A DNA stretch of 64,000 nucleotides from Pseudoalteromonas luteoviolacea NCIMB 1944 (GTDB lineage: Bacteria; Pseudomonadota; Gammaproteobacteria; Enterobacterales; Alteromonadaceae), in NCBI RefSeq assembly GCF_001625565.1, contig NZ_AUXS01000013.1, positions 210,099-274,098 of the forward strand, written 5' to 3'. Below, one piece after another: positions 36,991-47,863 of the stretch; the stretch's first letter is position 1, and every line of letters begins with the position of its first letter. A program made the translations under genes and the position numbers. The notes beneath the pieces were generated by a model that saw nothing but the letters and a program-made list of their open reading frames with translations, made no database searches and was not told the origin of the DNA.

Positions 36991-37464
36991 TCAGGCCTGA
37001 TATTCGATTCTATTGATATACCATTGTGCGTCACCCTGCGGTGTTTTCACCATGAAATCATCGTCGACTGATTTTCCGAGTAAAGCTCTGGCCATTGGCG
37101 AATCTATAGAAATATAGTCATTGCGCTCGTAAATTTCATCTGGCCCGACGATCCTGAAAAACTTAGTTTCCCCCTCGTCGTTTTCTATTTCGACCCAAGC
37201 GCCAAAATACACTTTGCCTGCTTGTTGTGGGTCATACTCAATCACTTTTAAATCAGGTAAGCGTTTGCGTAAATATCTAACACGTCTATCTATCTGTCGG
37301 AGTAAGCGTTTGTTAAAGGTATAGTCGGCATTTTCGGAGCGATCTCCAAGGCTGGCCGCCCAATTGACAATCTTTGTTATCTCAGGACGCTTTTCAAACC
37401 ATAGGTGGTCATGCTCTTGCTGCAGTTTTCGATACCCTTCGGGCGTAATTAAGTTTGTTTTCAT
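36991..37464 (-). CDS. greB: Transcription elongation factor GreB
   Basis: 157 residues. The N-terminal coiled coil that enters the RNA polymerase secondary channel is present (TPEGYRKLQQEHDHLWFEKRPEITK, acidic tip region GDRSENADYTFNKR). It is followed by the FKBP-like C-terminal domain (VEIENDEGETKFFRIVGPDE, ISIDSPMARALLGKSVDD). The RP-E-K-V and YTF features separate GreB from GreA. Divergent from ompR. Confidence 0.95.
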   Translation of the reverse strand: MKTNLITPEGYRKLQQEHDHLWFEKRPEITKIVNWAASLGDRSENADYTFNKRLLRQIDRRVRYLRKRLPDLKVIEYDPQQAGKVYFGAWVEIENDEGETKFFRIVGPDEIYERNDYISIDSPMARALLGKSVDDDFMVKTPQGDAQWYINRIEYQA

Positions 37465-37512
37465 AATGCAATATATCGGAAAAACCTATATAAGGTACGC
37501 GTGTTTAGATAA

Positions 37513-37530
37513 CTGTAACGTTCAGTAACA
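37513..37530 (+). promoter_or_regulatory. Candidate OmpR box upstream of ompR
   Basis: GTAAC occurs twice in direct orientation with a 10-bp period (37515-37519 and 37525-37529) in CTGTAACGTTCAGTAACAA. OmpR binds tandem direct half-sites of about 10 bp with GTAAC-like cores. It lies about 85 bases upstream of the ompR ATG, so autoregulation is plausible. Confidence 0.45.
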
Positions 37531-37613
37531 ATCTTATCAGTATGTTATGGTGTCTAAGGAGCTAAATTTCAATTATATTTAACCAATAGTTCAGTGATAA
37601 CAAGAAGAATTCG

Positions 37614-38333
37614 ATGGGAAATGAAACAACAAAAGTACTAGTCGTGGATGACGATATGAGATTACGCAGCTTATTGGAGCGTTATCTTGTAGAGCAAGGT
37701 TTTATTGTCCGAAGCGCTGCGAATGCCGAGCAGATGGATAGGTTATTGGAAAGGGAAAACTTTCACTTAATGGTTTTAGACCTCATGTTGCCAGGAGAAG
37801 ATGGGCTTTCTATTTGTCGCCGTCTCAGACAAAAAGAAAATGAAATTCCCATTGTGATGTTGACTGCAAAAGGGGATGAAGTTGACCGTATTATCGGTTT
37901 GGAGTTGGGGGCTGATGACTATTTACCGAAGCCTTTCAACCCTAGAGAGTTATTGGCTCGTATCAAAGCTGTTTTAAGAAGAAAAACAAAAGAAGTACCC
38001 GGAGCGCCCGCCGCGGAAGAAAACGAAGTTGAATTTGGTATATTTAAATTGAACTTGGCCACCCGTGAAATGCAAAAGGGGGACGAAACGATTGCGCTCA
38101 CCAGTGGTGAGTTTGCTGTATTAAAAGCATTGGTCAGTCACCCGAGAGAACCGCTGAGCCGAGATAAGTTAATGAATTTAGCCCGTGGTCGAGACTATAG
38201 TGCATTGGAGCGGAGTATCGATGTACAAGTCTCCCGACTGCGCAGAATGATAGAAGAAGATGCATCAAACCCAAGGTATATACAAACGGTTTGGGGACTT
38301 GGATATGTGTTTGTGCCTGATGGCGAAAAATAA
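37614..38333 (+). CDS. ompR: Osmolarity response regulator OmpR
   Basis: 239 residues. Receiver domain with the acidic cluster VDDD and phospho-acceptor D56 ([11 protein letters not shown]), linker, then winged-helix domain with [41 protein letters not shown]. The [12 protein letters not shown] recognition helix is characteristic of OmpR itself. The stop overlaps the envZ start by one base (TAATG). Confidence 0.96.
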   Translation: MGNETTKVLVVDDDMRLRSLLERYLVEQGFIVRSAANAEQMDRLLERENFHLMVLDLMLPGEDGLSICRRLRQKENEIPIVMLTAKGDEVDRIIGLELGADDYLPKPFNPRELLARIKAVLRRKTKEVPGAPAAEENEVEFGIFKLNLATREMQKGDETIALTSGEFAVLKALVSHPREPLSRDKLMNLARGRDYSALERSIDVQVSRLRRMIEEDASNPRYIQTVWGLGYVFVPDGEK

Positions 38334-39637
38334 TGAGCATTTTTCCTCGTAGTGCGTTTGGTCAGACTGTATTTTTTGTCGCGGGATTGTTATTAATCAA
38401 TCAGGTTGTCTCTTATATTACGGTGACACTGTATGTGTTTAAGCCGACTTTTGAGCAAGTGAATTTGATGCTCGCTAAACAGGTCAAAACGGTGTTTATT
38501 GACTGGGAGGAAGGCGTTGAAGTCGACACCGCGTTATCGAATAAATTTTTTGAGATAACGGGGATCGATGTCATGACGCAAAAAGAGGCTTATCGAAATG
38601 GTTTGGGGCAAGCGCGTGAATACAGCTTGCTCTCTCGCAGCATGTCAGAACAACTAAATGGGTCAGCGCGAGTGAGGATCAGCCAAGGGGACCCTATCGT
38701 TTATTGGGTTGAAGCTCCCCAGGCTCCTGGGTATTGGGTTCGAGTTCCACTAACCGGCTTTTCTGAGACCAAATTAGAATTTTTGGTGTTTTATTTATCC
38801 AGCATTGGTTTTTTAAGTGTTTTGGGTGGGTGGCTTTTTGCTCGGCATTTAAATAGACCGCTTAGAGCATTGCAAACAGCTGCAAGTAGAGTTGGGGTAG
38901 GTGATTTCTCGACTCGGCTTGTTGAGCAAGGATCCACAGAGGTTATTGAGGTAACGAAGGCGTTCAACCAAATGTCTAAGGGGATTGCTGAATTAGAAAG
39001 TGATAGACGGCTTTTAATGGCGGGTGTCTCTCATGATTTGCGCACACCTTTAACTCGGATCAGACTAGCAACGGAAATGATGTCTGATGAGGATGAATAT
39101 CTCAAAGAGGGCATCATTGACGATATTGAAGATATGAACGCGATCATTGATCAGTTTATTGAGTATCTTCGACACCATAGCAGTGGTGAGATGCACTTAG
39201 AAAACGTCAATACTCTGGTGGAAGAAGTGGTTCATGCGGAGCAGCAACATAAGCGGGTGATCAACCTGAGTTTAGCTGAAGGCACGCCTTGGGTTGTGGC
39301 GAATCACGTCGCTTTAAAGCGTGTTTTAACCAATATGATTGAAAACGCCATCAAGTATTCAGAAGGCGAAATTGACGTCCATACCCAGTTAGATCCCAAA
39401 AATAAAGTGATGGTTATCCAAGTAAAAGATAGAGGACCGGGGATCCCTGAATCTGAGCTAGAATCAGTATTTGAACCGTTTAAACAAGGCGATCAAGCTA
39501 GGGGCTCTGATGGTAGCGGGCTAGGTTTGGCAATTATCAAACGCATTGTTGCAACACATGGTGGCAAAGTTTCCTTGAGGAACCGGGCTGAGGGAGGGCT
39601 GTCTGCAGAAGTTGCCTTACCGCTAGGTAAAAAGTAA
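38333..39637 (+). CDS. envZ: Osmosensor histidine kinase EnvZ
   Basis: 434 residues. Two spans (about 12-33 and 150-170) enclose a periplasmic domain. HAMP, then the phospho-acceptor H234 in [20 protein letters not shown] (exact EnvZ-type H box), N box [10 protein letters not shown]1 DRGPGIP, F and G2 GSGLGLAII. Forms the osmoregulatory pair with OmpR by one-base overlap. A hairpin follows the gene. Confidence 0.95.
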   Translation: MSIFPRSAFGQTVFFVAGLLLINQVVSYITVTLYVFKPTFEQVNLMLAKQVKTVFIDWEEGVEVDTALSNKFFEITGIDVMTQKEAYRNGLGQAREYSLLSRSMSEQLNGSARVRISQGDPIVYWVEAPQAPGYWVRVPLTGFSETKLEFLVFYLSSIGFLSVLGGWLFARHLNRPLRALQTAASRVGVGDFSTRLVEQGSTEVIEVTKAFNQMSKGIAELESDRRLLMAGVSHDLRTPLTRIRLATEMMSDEDEYLKEGIIDDIEDMNAIIDQFIEYLRHHSSGEMHLENVNTLVEEVVHAEQQHKRVINLSLAEGTPWVVANHVALKRVLTNMIENAIKYSEGEIDVHTQLDPKNKVMVIQVKDRGPGIPESELESVFEPFKQGDQARGSDGSGLGLAIIKRIVATHGGKVSLRNRAEGGLSAEVALPLGKK

Positions 39638-39656
39638 TTCACTTTTCCGCTCATAC

Positions 39657-39677
39657 AGCTTGGTATTTTGCCAAGCT
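39657..39677 (+). terminator. Hairpin after envZ, weak terminator
   Basis: AGCTTGG pairs with CCAAGCT over a 7-nt loop, 20 bases after the stop. Only a short pyrimidine tail (TACCTCCTTT) follows. Confidence 0.5.
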
Positions 39678-39945
39678 TACCTCCTTTACATCACACTCAT
39701 TTCTAATGGCACAGTCTAACGGAGTCTAAAGCCAAGCAGTTTTAGAGCTGTGTCTAAGGTGGTTGGCAATAATGAATGTCTATTTTAGCTGCCGCTGCGC
39801 GTGTTGTAGTGCTGCTTTACGATGGAGTGTTCAGCTTCAAAGTTTCTGTAGGTGAACTGTTACCGAGAGAGGGGAGCAGCCTTGTTGCTTAATTCGATTC
39901 TCAATGACGTAATAATTTATAGCTGCAAGCTCCCAAATTACAGGC
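39678..39945. other. Spacer between envZ and pckA
   Basis: Part of a 358-base gap between convergent genes. Apart from the two terminators at its ends I see no gene, repeat or RNA signature in it. Confidence 0.4.
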
Positions 39946-39947
39946 AT

Positions 39948-39970
39948 AAAAAAACGCCCAACGAGGGGCG
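39948..39970 (-). terminator. Rho-independent terminator of pckA
   Basis: On the minus strand CGCCC and GGGCG pair over a 6-nt loop and seven T follow, 26 bases after the pckA stop. Confidence 0.9.
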
Positions 39971-39995
39971 CCTTTGATAAAGGAAAAGGTAGTGC

Positions 39996-41534
39996 TTAAC
40001 CGCGAGGACCAGCTGACTTGATTGCGTCAGATACGTCGTATTTCTCGAAGTTAGCTTTAAAGTCAGCCGCTAGTTTAGCCGCGTACTCCGCATACTTGTC
40101 TTTATCTTCCCATGTATTGACAGGGTTAAGTAGTTTTTCATCTACACCTTCAACAGCAACAGGAATATCTAGGTTAAGTGCTTCGATATGTTGCGTTTCA
40201 ACGCCTTCTAGCGTGTCATTAACGATTGCGTCGATAACTGCACGAGTCGTTGGGATATCAAAACGCTTACCTACACCGTAAGGACCACCAGTCCAACCAG
40301 TATTTACTAGGTATACTTTTGCACCAAATTCACGAACACGCTTCATCAGAAGCTCAGCATAAACACCTGCTGGACGTGGGAAGAATGGCGCGCCAAAACA
40401 TGTAGAGAACGTAGACTCGATATCAGATGTTGAGCCAATTTCTGTTGAACCAACTTTTGCAGTGTAACCACTTAGGAAGTGATAAGCTGCCGCTTCCTCA
40501 GATAGGATAGATACCGGAGGTAGTACACCACTTACGTCACAAGTTAGGAAAACAACTGCGCGAGGCTCGCCTGCACGGTTTTCAACTTTACGTTTCTCAA
40601 CGTGCTCTAATGGGTAAGCTGCACGTGTGTTCTGTGTAAGGCTTGTATCTGCAAAGTCAGGTACGCGATTTTCATCAAGTACAACGTTTTCTAAAATTGT
40701 ACCAAACTTGATTGCGTTCCAAATTACAGGCTCATTTTTTTGAGATAAGTCGATACATTTTGCGTAACAACCGCCTTCGATGTTAAATACACTGCCAGGT
40801 GCCCAGCCATGCTCATCATCACCGATAAGGAAGCGTTTAGGGTCTGCTGAAAGGGTTGTTTTACCAGTACCTGATAACCCAAAGAACAATGTAGTGTCGC
40901 CTTGCTCACCAACGTTTGCACTACAGTGCATAGGTAAAACACCTTTTGCTGGTAACAAGAAGTTCTGAACAGAGAACATCGACTTTTTCATTTCACCGGC
41001 GTAATGCATACCTGCGATTAGCACTTTGCGCTCTGCAAAGTTGATAATAACTGTACCGTCACTGTTTGTGCCATCACGCTCAGGGTCACATACAAATGAA
41101 GGAACATTCATTACCTGCCATTGGGGTAAATCAGCTGCATTGTATTTGCTAGGTTCAATAAACATGTTTTTAGCAAAAATGTGATGCCAAGCAGTTTCAG
41201 TAGTAACGACTACTGGTAAATAGTGCTCAGGATCTGAACCAACTTCTAAGTGAGAGACAAAGTGGTCATTGCTGTGTACGTGTGCTTCTACACGAGCCCA
41301 AAGAGCATCAAATTTTTCGGCATCGAATGGACGGTTTACGTTACCCCATTGGATGTCATTTTCAGTGCTTGGCTCTTGAACGATAAAGCGATCGTTTGGA
41401 GAGCGACCTGTACGGCGGCCTGTTTTTGCTACAAAAGCTCCATTCGCTGCTAAAGTCCCTTCACCACGCGAGATAGCGTGTTCGACAAGTTCAGCTGCAG
41501 TTAAATCGACAAAACGAGTAGCGCTTGAAGTCAT
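39996..41534 (-). CDS. pckA: Phosphoenolpyruvate carboxykinase (ATP)
   Basis: 512 residues. It converts oxaloacetate and ATP to phosphoenolpyruvate, CO2 and ADP, the entry step of gluconeogenesis. Seen: GRSPNDRF near the N-terminus, the ATP-type kinase P-loop [14 protein letters not shown], metal site [10 protein letters not shown], and the C-terminal [15 protein letters not shown]. The N-terminus is about 25 residues shorter than in E. coli (540 residues). The upstream region carries an unusual facing pair of operator-like boxes (41685-41730). Confidence 0.97.
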   Translation of the reverse strand: MTSSATRFVDLTAAELVEHAISRGEGTLAANGAFVAKTGRRTGRSPNDRFIVQEPSTENDIQWGNVNRPFDAEKFDALWARVEAHVHSNDHFVSHLEVGSDPEHYLPVVVTTETAWHHIFAKNMFIEPSKYNAADLPQWQVMNVPSFVCDPERDGTNSDGTVIINFAERKVLIAGMHYAGEMKKSMFSVQNFLLPAKGVLPMHCSANVGEQGDTTLFFGLSGTGKTTLSADPKRFLIGDDEHGWAPGSVFNIEGGCYAKCIDLSQKNEPVIWNAIKFGTILENVVLDENRVPDFADTSLTQNTRAAYPLEHVEKRKVENRAGEPRAVVFLTCDVSGVLPPVSILSEEAAAYHFLSGYTAKVGSTEIGSTSDIESTFSTCFGAPFFPRPAGVYAELLMKRVREFGAKVYLVNTGWTGGPYGVGKRFDIPTTRAVIDAIVNDTLEGVETQHIEALNLDIPVAVEGVDEKLLNPVNTWEDKDKYAEYAAKLAADFKANFEKYDVSDAIKSAGPRG

Positions 41535-41684
41535 GTTTATACCTAAATGTGAGAATTGAACGGGATAGCTCTGGTTATTAAGTACCTAAAGCTTGAATTC
41601 ATACTAACAGAAGCATTTGAGATATTCGAGCCCTAAAGGGGGCAGAAATTGCAATTTTTTGACAAAAAAACTGAATAATTTCAA

Positions 41685-41737
41685 TGATACCGGTGTCATA
41701 AAATTAGCCATCTTTATGACACCGGTATCATTTTTTT
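41685..41737. promoter_or_regulatory. Large perfect inverted repeat upstream of pckA; paired LacI-type operator boxes or terminator
   Basis: An 18-bp perfect stem (41685-41702 with 41713-41730) has a 10-nt loop and seven T on the plus side. Each arm holds a near-palindromic 14-mer, TGATACCGGTGTCA and TGACACCGGTATCA, with a central CG as in LacI-family operators. Their centres are 32 bp apart, three helical turns. No plus-strand gene ends here, so a simple terminator has nothing to stop. It sits 150-200 bp upstream of pckA, on whose strand hslO is already terminated. Confidence 0.6.
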
Positions 41738-41743
41738 GCAAAC

Positions 41744-41768
41744 AAAAAGCCGCCAAAATGGCGGCTTT
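41744..41768 (-). terminator. Terminator of the hslR-hslO operon
   Basis: On the minus strand GCCGCC pairs with GGCGGC over a short AT loop, followed by TTTTTGTTTG, 28 bases after the hslO stop. Confidence 0.85.
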
Positions 41769-41795
41769 AATTCGAATGCACAGGATGTACCTTAT

Positions 41796-42641
41796 TTAAT
41801 TAAAAATAGATTTGATGTCCTGTTCGCTAAAACGGTAATCAGTTAAGCAATAGTGACAGCTGAGTTTAACTTCACCATGTTGCTCTACATCTTCCAAAAG
41901 TGCTTGTTGCCCTACATTAACTAAAGCACTAATGGTTTTTTCTCGACTGCAGCCACAAACAAAGTTGACTTCTTGTGGCTCGAATAATTGAGGATTGTCT
42001 TCATGATATAAGCGTGTCAACACAGTTTGTGCGTCTAACGTTAATAATTCAGCTTCCTTAATTGTGTCACTTAATGCCTCGAGGTGCTCGAAGTCACTTT
42101 GAGACTTTTCTTTGTTGACAGGCAGAACTTGCAAAAATAGACCTGCTGCTTTTACTGAGTCTTGGTCAATTTGAGTTGCAAACCATAATCGCGTCTTTAA
42201 TTGTTCAGATTGAACAAAATAATCTTCAAGACATTTTGCTAGGGAATCTGAGGTAAGAGGAACTACGCCTTGGTATCTCTCGCCTTTTTCGGGAGAAATA
42301 GTAATGATCATATGACCCTTGCCGATCAGATCGCTAATACCTGAACCGGTGATTTCACCTTCAACTCGTGCGATTCCACGCATATTTTGTTGGTGGTTAC
42401 CATTGATAACAGCGTACTTCACTGGGCCGTCCCCTTGAAGTTGTACTGCAATATCCCCTTCAAATTTAAGTGTTGCAGTCAGTAAACTTGAGGCGACTAA
42501 TAGCTCACCTAACAAAGTTTGAACTTCTACTGGGTAGTTGTGACCAGCAACAATATCCTTCAGTGTATGCTCGACCTGGACTAATTCACCTCGTACGTCG
42601 AGATCGTCAAAAATATAGCGATGAAGTAAATCTTGTTTCAT
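41796..42641 (-). CDS. hslO: Redox-regulated chaperone Hsp33
   Basis: 281 residues. Hsp33 is a holdase activated when its zinc is lost on oxidation. N-terminal domain with YPVEVQTLLGELLVASSLL and GDGPVKYAVINGN. The C-terminal redox switch has C-x-C (FVCGCSREKT) and, about 30 residues on, C-x-x-C (SCHYC), so all four zinc cysteines are present. Lies 10 bases downstream of hslR in the same operon. Confidence 0.96.
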   Translation of the reverse strand: MKQDLLHRYIFDDLDVRGELVQVEHTLKDIVAGHNYPVEVQTLLGELLVASSLLTATLKFEGDIAVQLQGDGPVKYAVINGNHQQNMRGIARVEGEITGSGISDLIGKGHMIITISPEKGERYQGVVPLTSDSLAKCLEDYFVQSEQLKTRLWFATQIDQDSVKAAGLFLQVLPVNKEKSQSDFEHLEALSDTIKEAELLTLDAQTVLTRLYHEDNPQLFEPQEVNFVCGCSREKTISALVNVGQQALLEDVEQHGEVKLSCHYCLTDYRFSEQDIKSIFN

Positions 42642-42651
42642 CTATGAGACC

Positions 42652-43062
42652 CTAATTTGATTTTAACTTAAGCAGCTCACGGCGCTGCTTTTTATCTGGC
42701 TTGTGCTCCGGACGCGGTGCGAAGAAACTATTGTTTTTTCTAGCAATGGCATTTTGAGCCCGCTTTTCAATGCTTTCCGCCGACTCTTCGTAAAGAGTTT
42801 GGGCTATTGGAGCGGCTTGGCGTTTGTCCATTAACTTTAAAACGGTGATGTGTTTTTCATCGTGACCCTGAGCGAGTTCGATGGTGGCCCCGACATCGAC
42901 ATGACGGCTTGGTTTGCATCTCTGGCCATTATATCTGACTTTGCCACCTTGGATCATTTCACGGGCTGTTGTACGCGTTTTATAAAAGCGCGCAGCCCAA
43001 AGCCATTTGTCCAATCTGACTTTTGTATCATCTTGGTTGTTTTCTGGATTGACTTTTGTCAC
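42652..43062 (-). CDS. hslR: Heat shock protein 15, ribosome-associated S4-domain protein
   Basis: 136 residues. S4 RNA-binding domain at the N-terminus: VRLDKWLWAARFYKTRTTAREMIQGGKVRYNGQR. Basic C-terminal tail (KPDKKQRRELLKLKSN). Hsp15 binds free 50S subunits carrying nascent chains and helps recycle them. First gene of the hslR-hslO pair, as in E. coli. Confidence 0.95.
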   Translation of the reverse strand: MTKVNPENNQDDTKVRLDKWLWAARFYKTRTTAREMIQGGKVRYNGQRCKPSRHVDVGATIELAQGHDEKHITVLKLMDKRQAAPIAQTLYEESAESIEKRAQNAIARKNNSFFAPRPEHKPDKKQRRELLKLKSN

Positions 43063-43325
43063 AATTCTTTAACTACGTTGGCGTCTTGCTCGATGGTGAA
43101 ATTTATCATATTTTAACCGTCAAAAAAAGCATACCGCCCGATAGGTCAAGGAATGGCATATGAAGAGTAGATGAACAAATGGTTAATACTGTGTTCATGT
43201 TACTCGTGTCATATCTTGTACCGATTTAATTTAAAGTTTCACATTTGGGCGCTTGTTGAATCGAAATCTAAACGGTACACTGAGGCGCTTAATAGAATAA
43301 GAACAGTCTCATTAAAGAATTTTAT

Positions 43326-44222
43326 ATGGAATTACAAATACAACAGTTACAGAAAATATTACAAGGCTTGCCCCACGCTAAGCTTAGTCGTGCAGTGGTG
43401 TTCTTAGCTGTTGTATATATTGCATTTTTACTCTCTCAGCTATTCTGGTTACTTTTTCCCAAACCTGATAGTGCGCCGTTAGATATTGCGCCTCATCAAG
43501 CTCAAAGCAGCGCTCAAGCTGTAAGTAGTGCAACCATTCTTGCGCAAAACATTTTTGGCAAAGCCAATGAGAAGCCGAAAGAAGCTGAAAAGCCAAAACC
43601 TGTCATCTCAAATGCACCTGAAACTCGCTTAAATGTGAAGTTAACGGGGATTGTTGCGATTAGTAAAAATGACAGTGCAGGACTTGCAATTATTGAATCT
43701 CAAGGCCGACAGGAAACTTATTTAGTGCAAGATGTGGTGAAAGGCACTCGAGCTAAACTAGCTCAGGTGTTACCTGATCGCGTTATTTTAGACGTCAGCG
43801 GCCGATTTGAAACACTCATGTTGGATGGCTTGGATTTTACGCAGACAGTAGCTATGCCTACAACAGCTAAGCGTAATTCAGAACCCGCAAAGCGTCGTAT
43901 CAGTGATGAAACACGTTCAGAGCTTGCCCAACGTCGCCAAGAGCTTTTAAACGAGCCAGGTAAACTATTTGATTACATAAGAATTTCGCCAGAGCGTCGC
44001 AATGGTCAACTTGTTGGTTATCGCTTGCGCCCTGGTAAAGATCCTCAGCTTTTCGCGAAGATGGGTCTCAAAAATAACGATCTGGCCATTGCGATAAATG
44101 GTTATCAACTCACGGATATGAAACAGGCTATGTCGGCAATGAACGAGCTCAGAGAGAGTACGGATGCCAACATAACTATCGAACGCGATGGCCGCACTTT
44201 AGATGTGCAATTCAGCCTGTAA
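43326..44222 (+). CDS. gspC: Type II secretion protein GspC
   Basis: 298 residues, inner-membrane link between platform and secretin. One span near residues 20-42 (VVFLAVVYIAFLLSQLFWLLF), HR domain around 95-165 (LNVKLTGIVAI, QDVVKGTRAKLAQVLPDRVIL), and a C-terminal PDZ domain (YRLRPGKDPQLFAKMGLKNNDLAIAING). The ATG follows TTTTAT with no strong Shine-Dalgarno. First gene of the gspC-N operon; 263 bases separate it from the divergent hslR, which must hold the operon promoter. Confidence 0.95.
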   Translation: MELQIQQLQKILQGLPHAKLSRAVVFLAVVYIAFLLSQLFWLLFPKPDSAPLDIAPHQAQSSAQAVSSATILAQNIFGKANEKPKEAEKPKPVISNAPETRLNVKLTGIVAISKNDSAGLAIIESQGRQETYLVQDVVKGTRAKLAQVLPDRVILDVSGRFETLMLDGLDFTQTVAMPTTAKRNSEPAKRRISDETRSELAQRRQELLNEPGKLFDYIRISPERRNGQLVGYRLRPGKDPQLFAKMGLKNNDLAIAINGYQLTDMKQAMSAMNELRESTDANITIERDGRTLDVQFSL

Positions 44223-44250
44223 AAGACACTAATTTTGGAGTTAAAGAATA

Positions 44251-46311
44251 ATGGGTAGAAAGCTACACCTCACAAGAATCAGAAAAGGGTTAGCTAAATA
44301 TGCAGCTCTGTTGTTTGCGGCTGGATTGTCATTGTCAGTGTCTGCGGTTGAGTATGCGGCCAACTTTAAAGGGACTGATATCAATGAGTTTATTCTCATT
44401 GTTGGTAAAACGCTTAATAAAACCATCATCATAGATCCAAACGTGCGCGGTAATATCAATGTGCGCAGTTTTGAACTGATGGACGAAGAATTGTATTACC
44501 AGTTTTTCTTAAGTGTACTAGAAGTATATGGCTATTCAGTGGTAGAAATGCCAAACGGCATTATGAAGGTTGTACGAAGCTCTGATGCTAAAAAGTCCAA
44601 CGTACCTCTGGTAAACGATAGCAGCGAAGGCGATGGAGATGTGATGATCACTCGCGTCGTCGAAGTGAAAAATGTATCGGTACAAGAGCTTGGTCCGCTT
44701 ATTCGCCAATTTAGTGACCAAAAAGATGGTGGTCATGTCACCAACTTTAACTCTGCAAACGTAATGATGTTGACAGGTCATGCTGCATCGGTAAATCGAT
44801 TGGTTAATATTATCAAGTCGGTCGACCAAGCGGGTGATCAGCGGGTAGATATTGTTAGATTAAAGCACGCTACCGCTGATGATGTGGTTCAAGTTGTAGA
44901 AAAAATCTATAAGGACACGGGTAAAGGCCGTGTTCCTGAATTCCTAATACCAAAAATCGTTGCTGATGGCCGAACCAATAGCGTGGTTGTCAGTGGTGAA
45001 AGCCAAGCACGTACCAAAGCAATAGAGTTAATTAAGCGCCTTGATGATGAGCTTGAGAATCATGGTAATACACAGGTATTTTATCTTGACTATGCCAAAG
45101 CTGAAGACCTTGTAAAAGTGTTGCAAGGTGTTAGTAAAACACTACAAGAAGAAGCGCAAGGTGGCGGTAAATCTAACCGCTCTCGTAGCAGTAATCGAAA
45201 TGAAACCAGTATTGAAGCGCATGATGACTCAAACTCGCTAGTTATTACCGCTCAGCCGGATACCATGCGTTCTCTGGCAAACGTCATCGAAAAACTAGAT
45301 GTACGCCGTGCACAAGTTTTGGTTGAAGCAATTGTCGTTGAAGTGCTTGAAGGTGATGGTATCAACTTTGGCTTACAGTGGATCACAGAGCAAGGTGGTA
45401 TGCTGCAATTCAACAATGGTACAACGGTACCTGTTGGCGCACTGGCTGTAGCAGCAGAGCAAGCCCGTGACAAAACGATTAAAAGAACCGTTACCGGTGA
45501 TGATGCGCAGCTAAATGACTTTGAAGAAACCGTTGAAGGTGATTTAAATGCATTAGGTCAGTTGCTAGGTGGTGTAAACGGTCTAGCCGCAGGTGTGGTT
45601 AAAAATGACTGGGGTGCAATTATCCAGGCTGTGTCGACAGATACCAACTCGAATATTCTAGCAACGCCGTCTGTGACCACCATGGACAATGAAGAAGCAT
45701 CTATGATTGTGGGTCAAGAGGTTCCGATTATTACTGGTTCAGCGGCTGGTGATAATAACTCCAATCCATTCCAAACAGTTGACCGTCAAGAAGTTGGTAT
45801 CAAGTTAAAAGTCACACCACAAATTAATGATGGTACAGCGGTACAATTAACGATTGAGCAAGAAGTATCAAGCGTCAGTGGTGCAACGTCAGTCGATATT
45901 TCAGTGAACAAGCGTGCGATTAATACCACGGTTATTGCTGATGATGGTGGCATGGTTATTCTTGGCGGCCTAATTGATGAAGATGTCCAAGAAAGTGTGT
46001 CTAAAGTACCACTACTTGGCGATATTCCTATCTTAGGTCACTTGTTTAAGTCGACTAATACGAGCAAGCGTAAACGTAATCTATTGGTATTTATTCGCCC
46101 AACTATTGTTCGCGATAGCCGCAGCATGAATGAGTTAAGCCATGCTAAATATAAGTTTATTCGCAACGAGCAGATCAAAAAGCAAGATGATGGCATTCAA
46201 TTGATGCCGCTTGAAGATGCACCAGTACTGCCAGAGTGGAATGATGCGATGGTGTTGCCACCGACATATGAACAATACTTAGATCAGCAAAACGAGAAGA
46301 ACGATGACTGA
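44251..46311 (+). CDS. gspD: Type II secretion outer-membrane secretin GspD
   Basis: 686 residues with signal peptide ([21 protein letters not shown]). N0 domain ([25 protein letters not shown]), N1-N3 repeats, Ser/Asn-rich insert near 300-330, and the secretin domain with the conserved [35 protein letters not shown]. Forms the 15-mer outer-membrane gate. Overlaps gspE by 8 bases. The C-terminal tail may be the pilotin-binding S domain. Confidence 0.97.
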   Translation: MGRKLHLTRIRKGLAKYAALLFAAGLSLSVSAVEYAANFKGTDINEFILIVGKTLNKTIIIDPNVRGNINVRSFELMDEELYYQFFLSVLEVYGYSVVEMPNGIMKVVRSSDAKKSNVPLVNDSSEGDGDVMITRVVEVKNVSVQELGPLIRQFSDQKDGGHVTNFNSANVMMLTGHAASVNRLVNIIKSVDQAGDQRVDIVRLKHATADDVVQVVEKIYKDTGKGRVPEFLIPKIVADGRTNSVVVSGESQARTKAIELIKRLDDELENHGNTQVFYLDYAKAEDLVKVLQGVSKTLQEEAQGGGKSNRSRSSNRNETSIEAHDDSNSLVITAQPDTMRSLANVIEKLDVRRAQVLVEAIVVEVLEGDGINFGLQWITEQGGMLQFNNGTTVPVGALAVAAEQARDKTIKRTVTGDDAQLNDFEETVEGDLNALGQLLGGVNGLAAGVVKNDWGAIIQAVSTDTNSNILATPSVTTMDNEEASMIVGQEVPIITGSAAGDNNSNPFQTVDRQEVGIKLKVTPQINDGTAVQLTIEQEVSSVSGATSVDISVNKRAINTTVIADDGGMVILGGLIDEDVQESVSKVPLLGDIPILGHLFKSTNTSKRKRNLLVFIRPTIVRDSRSMNELSHAKYKFIRNEQIKKQDDGIQLMPLEDAPVLPEWNDAMVLPPTYEQYLDQQNEKNDD

Positions 46312-47863
46312 AGCAAGTATGAGTGTTGTTGAGGCACCTATTGAAGCAGAGTCTGCGGCAGTGACTGACGAGGCTACATTAGAGGAACAGCAAGTTCAAT
46401 TGCGTTTGCCTTTCTCTTTCGCTCGCCGAGAAGGTGTATTGCTCAGTGACGACCCCAAGGGCTTGAAGGTATTTCACAAAGGTGATGTTTCGCTTGAGGC
46501 CCTATTGGAAGTGCGTCGAGTCGCCGGTGGCGGCTTTACCATTGAAGTTATCGACGAAGAAAAGTTTGAACTATTGCTTGAAGCGTCTTACCAGCGAGAC
46601 AGCTCTGAAACTCAGCAAATGATGGAAGACATTGGGAATGAAGTCGATTTATTCTCACTTGCTGAAGAGATGCCACAAACAGAGGATCTGTTAGCGGCGG
46701 ACGATGATGCGCCGATCATTAAGTTGATCAACGCCATGCTTAGTGAAGCAATCAAAGAAGGGGCGTCGGATATTCACATTGAGACCTTTGAAGCAGATCT
46801 GGTTATCCGCTTCAGGGTTGACGGTGTACTCAAAGAAGTACTCAAGCCAAACCGTAAACTATCCTCGCTTTTAGTCTCTCGTATTAAGGTTATGGCGAAA
46901 CTAGATATCGCTGAAAAACGTGTACCGCAAGATGGCCGGATCAGCTTGAGAATTGCTGGGCGTGCCGTTGATGTGCGTGTATCAACTATGCCATCTAGTT
47001 TTGGTGAGCGTGTGGTGTTACGTCTACTCGATAAAAATAACGCGCGACTTAACCTCGAAGATTTGGGGATGACGGAGCGCAATCGTGAATTGTTCTCTGA
47101 AATTATTGCTAAGCCACACGGTATCATTTTGGTAACAGGCCCAACGGGCTCTGGTAAAAGTACCACTTTGTATGCGGGCATGACGCAAATAAACTCCAAA
47201 GATCGAAATATTTTGACCGTTGAAGATCCCATTGAATATGAAATCCCTGGGATTGGTCAGACGCAAGTTAACCCGAAAGTGGACATGACATTTGCGCGCG
47301 GATTACGAGCGATTCTACGTCAGGATCCTGATGTGGTTATGGTCGGTGAGATCCGTGACTTAGAAACAGGTCAAATCGCTGTGCAAGCGTCATTAACAGG
47401 TCACTTAGTGATGTCGACGCTGCACACTAATACCGCATCAGGTGCGATTACACGTATGGAAGATATGGGGGTTGAACCATTCCTACTATCTTCATCTTTG
47501 CTAGGTGTATTATCGCAACGACTTGTGCGTACGCTTTGCTCAAGTTGTAAAGAGCCACACTTTGCTGATGAGCGTGAATGTGAGTTGTTGGGCATAGACA
47601 AAGATTCTCAAACTACCATTTATCGTGCAGTTGGCTGTGAAGAGTGTAACTTTAACGGCTACAAAGGCCGAACAGGTATCCACGAGTTACTGGTTGTTGA
47701 TGAGCATATTCGCGAGCTTATTCACAATGGTAAAGGTGAGCAGGCCGTAGAAAAGTATATTCGTAAAAACAGCCCAAGCATTCGTCAAGATGGTTGTTCA
47801 CGAGTTCTGGCAGGGCAAACCACGCTAGAAGAAGTAATGCGAGTGACGCGTGAGGAAGGGTAA
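46304..47863 (+). CDS. gspE: Type II secretion ATPase GspE
   Basis: 519 residues. N1E/N2E domains, then the ATPase core with Walker [15 protein letters not shown], Asp box [24 protein letters not shown], Walker [16 protein letters not shown] and His box [12 protein letters not shown]. The Cys-metal domain has two Cys pairs (CSSCKEP and [11 protein letters not shown]). It powers pseudopilus assembly from the cytoplasm. Shares one base with gspF (TAATG). Confidence 0.97.
   Translation: MTEASMSVVEAPIEAESAAVTDEATLEEQQVQLRLPFSFARREGVLLSDDPKGLKVFHKGDVSLEALLEVRRVAGGGFTIEVIDEEKFELLLEASYQRDSSETQQMMEDIGNEVDLFSLAEEMPQTEDLLAADDDAPIIKLINAMLSEAIKEGASDIHIETFEADLVIRFRVDGVLKEVLKPNRKLSSLLVSRIKVMAKLDIAEKRVPQDGRISLRIAGRAVDVRVSTMPSSFGERVVLRLLDKNNARLNLEDLGMTERNRELFSEIIAKPHGIILVTGPTGSGKSTTLYAGMTQINSKDRNILTVEDPIEYEIPGIGQTQVNPKVDMTFARGLRAILRQDPDVVMVGEIRDLETGQIAVQASLTGHLVMSTLHTNTASGAITRMEDMGVEPFLLSSSLLGVLSQRLVRTLCSSCKEPHFADERECELLGIDKDSQTTIYRAVGCEECNFNGYKGRTGIHELLVVDEHIRELIHNGKGEQAVEKYIRKNSPSIRQDGCSRVLAGQTTLEEVMRVTREEG

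Noticed and set aside
41685..41737. Simple terminator explanation for the pckA upstream repeat
   Set aside because: No plus-strand gene ends nearby, and both flanking genes run on the minus strand, where the T run is absent. The operator reading is preferred, though not proven.
46774..47232. 152-codon minus-strand frame inside gspE
   Set aside because: Antisense to the GspE ATPase core, with no start signal and shadow composition.
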